From NCBI GenBank assembly GCA_000328365.1, contig KB309888.1:10185-74184 (forward strand): a stretch of DNA of 64,000 bases, in the 5' to 3' direction. The translations under genes and the position numbers were made by a program. The DNA comes from Capitella teleta. Its lineage: Eukaryota; Annelida; Polychaeta; Capitellidae. Positions within the stretch are counted from its first letter, which is position 1, and each line of letters begins with the position of its first letter. Of the stretch, positions 60,580-64,000 are shown one piece after another. The notes below the pieces were generated by a model. That model worked only from the letters and a program-made list of their open reading frames with translations, had not been told where the DNA came from and made no database searches.

Positions 60580-62420
60580 CCTTTTTTAGGATGAGGGTAG
60601 ACGGGTCTTTCAGTCGTAGAGGTTTATTTTCCTAGAAACTAGACACGTTTGGTTCGGTGTTTCCTGGAAACGTAGTAAGAGTTTACGCCTCGGGTATTGT
60701 TGTTTTAATTCACAGCTAGAGACGCCATTTGCTTTATGTTTATAATGTCTGAAGGCGTTTAATTTTTGGAGTACCTACTCACCCAGCAGCGTATGTGCTA
60801 ATTCAAAGCCACCATTCAAGATATTTAGGTCACCTGTAGGCGCACCTGCATCCAATTAAAAACCTGATTCCAAGAAAAATAAGTAAAAAGTTAAATGGCA
60901 CAAACAATCTTAGAGTTTGAATAGGACCCAATGATTTATTGTTAATTTATAACATCTCACTAAATACCCTATTGTGTTCCGAAGAAGAGTGGGGTACATC
61001 ATGGTAGCCCTGGAACATGGATTAAAACGTTGGCCAAGAATAATGAAACAGTATTAGAGACTGGAAGCAGAACCCGTGTACCCTTTTTCTTTTTCTTATT
61101 TTTCTGTTCGTTATGTTCTATTGTTCATCGCCATTAAAATGTGAGAGTTCTTTCCACGAATAAAATGATAAATTGCAGTGGATTCGATTTAGTTACCTTC
61201 TGAAAGCGTGGGTGAGATCTCAGGTTGGAACTTTTCCGCCAACGCTTAACTTCCAAGCACGAAGGTTCTTCCCTACTGAGATCCAATTTCACCTTCAAAT
61301 GAATTATATATCATAGGCCGAGAACCTTCCCAAGAACCATTGTATTTATCGTGCAATCAACCCGACTTTGATGTCCAATTTCCAGGCAATAAATTCAGTT
61401 TGCTGTTCCGTGGCATTGAATTATTTAAGTGCCCACTGTAAAAAAAAATATGAGTACTTTCTTCATGTTAGAGGCTGATCCCCCAACGAATGATTCGATT
61501 AATCCAACAAAAGATATCTAAATAGATAACAGAAAGTTTTTGTGAGGGAACAATAGCAATTTATTATAATTATGTTTTGTTTTTCGCTTAAAATCGTGAA
61601 CTTATGCTGGTATGAAAATTAATTGTGTTATGTTAATGTTCCGTGGAAATTCTATTTATTTTAAAGCAATCTACGTGAATGAGTTGAATTTGTGTGGTTG
61701 CCAGTATTATATACAAGAAAAAAAAAAAAAAAAAAAAAAACTAAAAATTGTCTTTCACAAGAAAACATTGCGATAAACGTGGAGTTGAGATGAACTTATT
61801 TATGCTTTCCGCATAATATTGAAACGATTGTGAATCCACGCGAATAGAGTGATATTTATGGCCTTGTCATCGGACTCACTCACGAAGCTCTGGAGGGTTT
61901 GTTGATAACATGTTTGCCTTAAACCCCCCTCCCCTCTTCTTCCATATCATTAGGAACCACGAATTACACTTTATACTATTTACATGCAGCCTCAGCTGAA
62001 AACCCAATGGTAATTCGACATAGCGAGGTTGTGTTGTATTCATGACGGATAATGCAAAACAAAACATCAGGATTTTTACTCAACTAAGATGAATATTGTC
62101 CAACGACTGAACTGTTAAATCCTTCGCATTAATGATGCATGCATGACTCTCGTATTAATGTAAGTGTCCATCGTAAGCTGAGTTTCAGCCAATTAGAAAT
62201 AATAGTTCATAATAATTGATAGGACGTAGAAACATTAAATCTAGTTTCGCGCGTCGACGAACAGCGAAGCTTCTTCGCGGAATTGATCTGCTTGCAGCTG
62301 AAGTTTATTAATAGACAACCATTGACACTACTTCAATCGTAATGGATATTTATCGGGGGTCATGTCCTGAATACTTGAGGATCGTGGTTCATTCACCCTG
62401 TGGCTATTATAAAACATGCC
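60580..62420. other. No gene seen
   Basis: AT-rich noncoding DNA with a 23-A run at 61,718-61,740. Confidence 0.6.
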
Positions 62421-62424
62421 ATGC

Positions 62425-62499
62425 CATGGTCATAATTATTTATATCACCATAGACATAATCATGGTCATAATTATCCATATCACCATAGACATAATTAT
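62425..62499. repeat. 36-bp tandem duplication
   Basis: CATGGTCATAATTATTTATA and what follows to GACATAAT recurs 36 bp later with few changes. Confidence 0.9.
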
Positions 62500-63460
62500 G
62501 AATCGACAATAAAAAATACGACGATGTCCCAGGTTCAGAATTGTGTAATTTCCACAAACACAAAAATGAGAACGTATTCGTGTTTCACCCAACGTCGAGG
62601 TGATGCTTCCCCTTGTCTTGAGAATGATCAATTATGTGTATATGATTTATATATTATATTTATATGGAAATTATATATATAAGGGCCAATGATGAGGTTC
62701 AGGTTAAAAGTTTACGGTTTTAATATCATTCAGGATTCTCTGTTTTGAGAAGAACATTTTTGGGTCTCTCTTCTCTGGTTGGACTTGATAGACCATATAG
62801 ACCCAATTGACCGGCACACGCCAGGTCTTGAAGCACCCAACCCCTTCGTACACTTCAGAAATTAGGCGAACCGGTCGAGTATCGTAGATATGACTGATTA
62901 AAACCGTTGTTGATTGATAATAAACTCCTTCGAAAAGCGTAACAGGAAGTTGATACTTGATGCTGCGCAGATGTTTCAAGGATTAGATGAACCCAGATAT
63001 TGAATCGAATCCAACAGACTTGTTGATATAATTCTGTGCTGTTTTGTAACCGAATGCAGTGTTCTAATAGTGACCAATCACCCCCATTGATTTAATAAAG
63101 GTGGCAATACAATACAAGAGCAGTTACCTTTACAATGAAATGTTCAGAACCCACAGCTAACCAAGTCTACGATTCGAACTATATAACTAATCATAAAGTA
63201 ATCTCATGGTTGCTTGCTATCAAGCTCAACGAACTTGTTTATATAAACTTGTATACCGGTATCATGCGGGCAGATCAGCCAACGAGGCCTGGACAAACAT
63301 CAATTTAATTATTATGATAATCCACCTCTCATAATTGCTAAATGCAGCCCTGGCACAGTTGAATCACGGGTCATCAACGATATTTCCAACTAAAATCCTG
63401 TAAGGGCCGAATGGTTATTTTAGGCAACTTTATCACACTTTTGATGTAGATTTTCCTTTT
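62500..63460. other. No gene seen
   Basis: AT-rich; the 91-codon minus frame at 62,704-62,979 has no recognised domain or splice support. Confidence 0.5.
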
Positions 63461-63462
63461 AA

Positions 63463-63610
63463 CATGAGATGGACAATGATGCGGTTTTATGGCTGCACCC
63501 ATTCGGTTGATACAGGTGCCAAAACAAAAGAACAATATCCAGGGTTTCTTTCTTCTGTTATCACCATATCACAACGGTGTGTTACCCTGCATACGGCTGC
63601 TCAAATAACA
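63463..63610 (+). repeat. Dispersed repeat family X, copy C
   Basis: Shares GGTTTTATGGCTGCACCCA, TTCGGTTGATACAGGTGCCA and AAACAAAAGA with copy A, then CAGGGTTTC and CCTGCATAC. It has lost the GGGACCGGGG core and is the most diverged copy. Confidence 0.65.
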
Positions 63611-64000
63611 GTGTGGTTAAATTGCAAGATTTGACGACCGTGCCGATATCAGCCTATATCAGCACGATGCGTCGTAATTTTTGTTGAAACTATTGATAGA
63701 ATAATTATAGACCGCTATCGCCAACACGGCCTTGCATGTGTAAAGTGTGGTCTTGTGCGTTTATTCGATGCCAAGAGGCTTGCTGAGACTTGTTCGTCGT
63801 CCGTACTAGTATTGATAAGGGAAGATAACCTTGACATCACTGAAATACCGGGCTATCCCGCGGAGACTTGATATTCAAATCGTTTAAAGTGCCGCCAGTG
63901 TTTAAATGTGTGTCCGATCGGCGGTTTACAGTGGCTCTCCCATTGGCCAAGGGAGTCCAATCCACGTACTATGCACCAAGAAATGTGAACTAGTTTGTTT
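63611..64000. other. No gene seen
   Basis: GC rises toward the end of the window; no frame or splice pair is supported. Confidence 0.5.

Overview
The window is eukaryotic nuclear DNA, most likely from a marine invertebrate. It is AT-rich, has long gene-free stretches, introns with GT/AG borders and poly-pyrimidine tracts, many microsatellites and homopolymers, and decayed DNA transposons. Two runs of N show it is a draft assembly. I cannot fix the species. The repeat style would suit a hemichordate, lancelet, mollusc or brachiopod equally well.

Layout. Positions 1-20,900 are repeat-rich and hold no gene I trust. They contain a Ty3/gypsy fossil, a degenerate Tc1/mariner transposase, three non-autonomous inverted-repeat elements (8,003-8,668; 11,503-12,230; 18,891-19,220), a long TAA/CAATAA microsatellite and one possible terminal exon (5,314-5,594). 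Positions 20,900-25,420 hold the best gene: a minus-strand gene of three coding exons whose splice phases agree (253 residues). The protein belongs to no family I know. Its small middle exon carries a DSGxxS motif and a KEN box, both known degradation signals. About 100-150 bp upstream of its ATG lies a compact array of two AACCGGTT (Grainyhead-type) sites around two RFX X-box-like sites. A forkhead, an NFI-type and a CCAAT site lie further out. Positions 25,420-31,380 are intergenic, with two GC-richer blocks that look regulatory.

At 31,380-31,820 a GC-richer promoter-like stretch leads into a plus-strand first coding exon (45 Ser/Thr-rich residues, strong start context, phase-0 GT donor). 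The rest of the window (31.8-64 kb) has no convincing next exon on that strand. It is best read as a very long first intron, or as a gene desert. It is rich in TAAT, octamer and Sox-like motifs, short tandem repeats and a few promoter-like islands (notably 58,440-58,830), with one isolated exon-like segment on the minus strand (55,512-55,672).

I saw no bacterial-style operon, CRISPR array, tRNA or rRNA gene, and no system that clearly counts as new. The most interesting items are the unrecognised three-exon gene with its degron exon and promoter array, six exact copies of one 10-base word, and several undescribed repeat families. All calls come from reading the sequence; no search was run.
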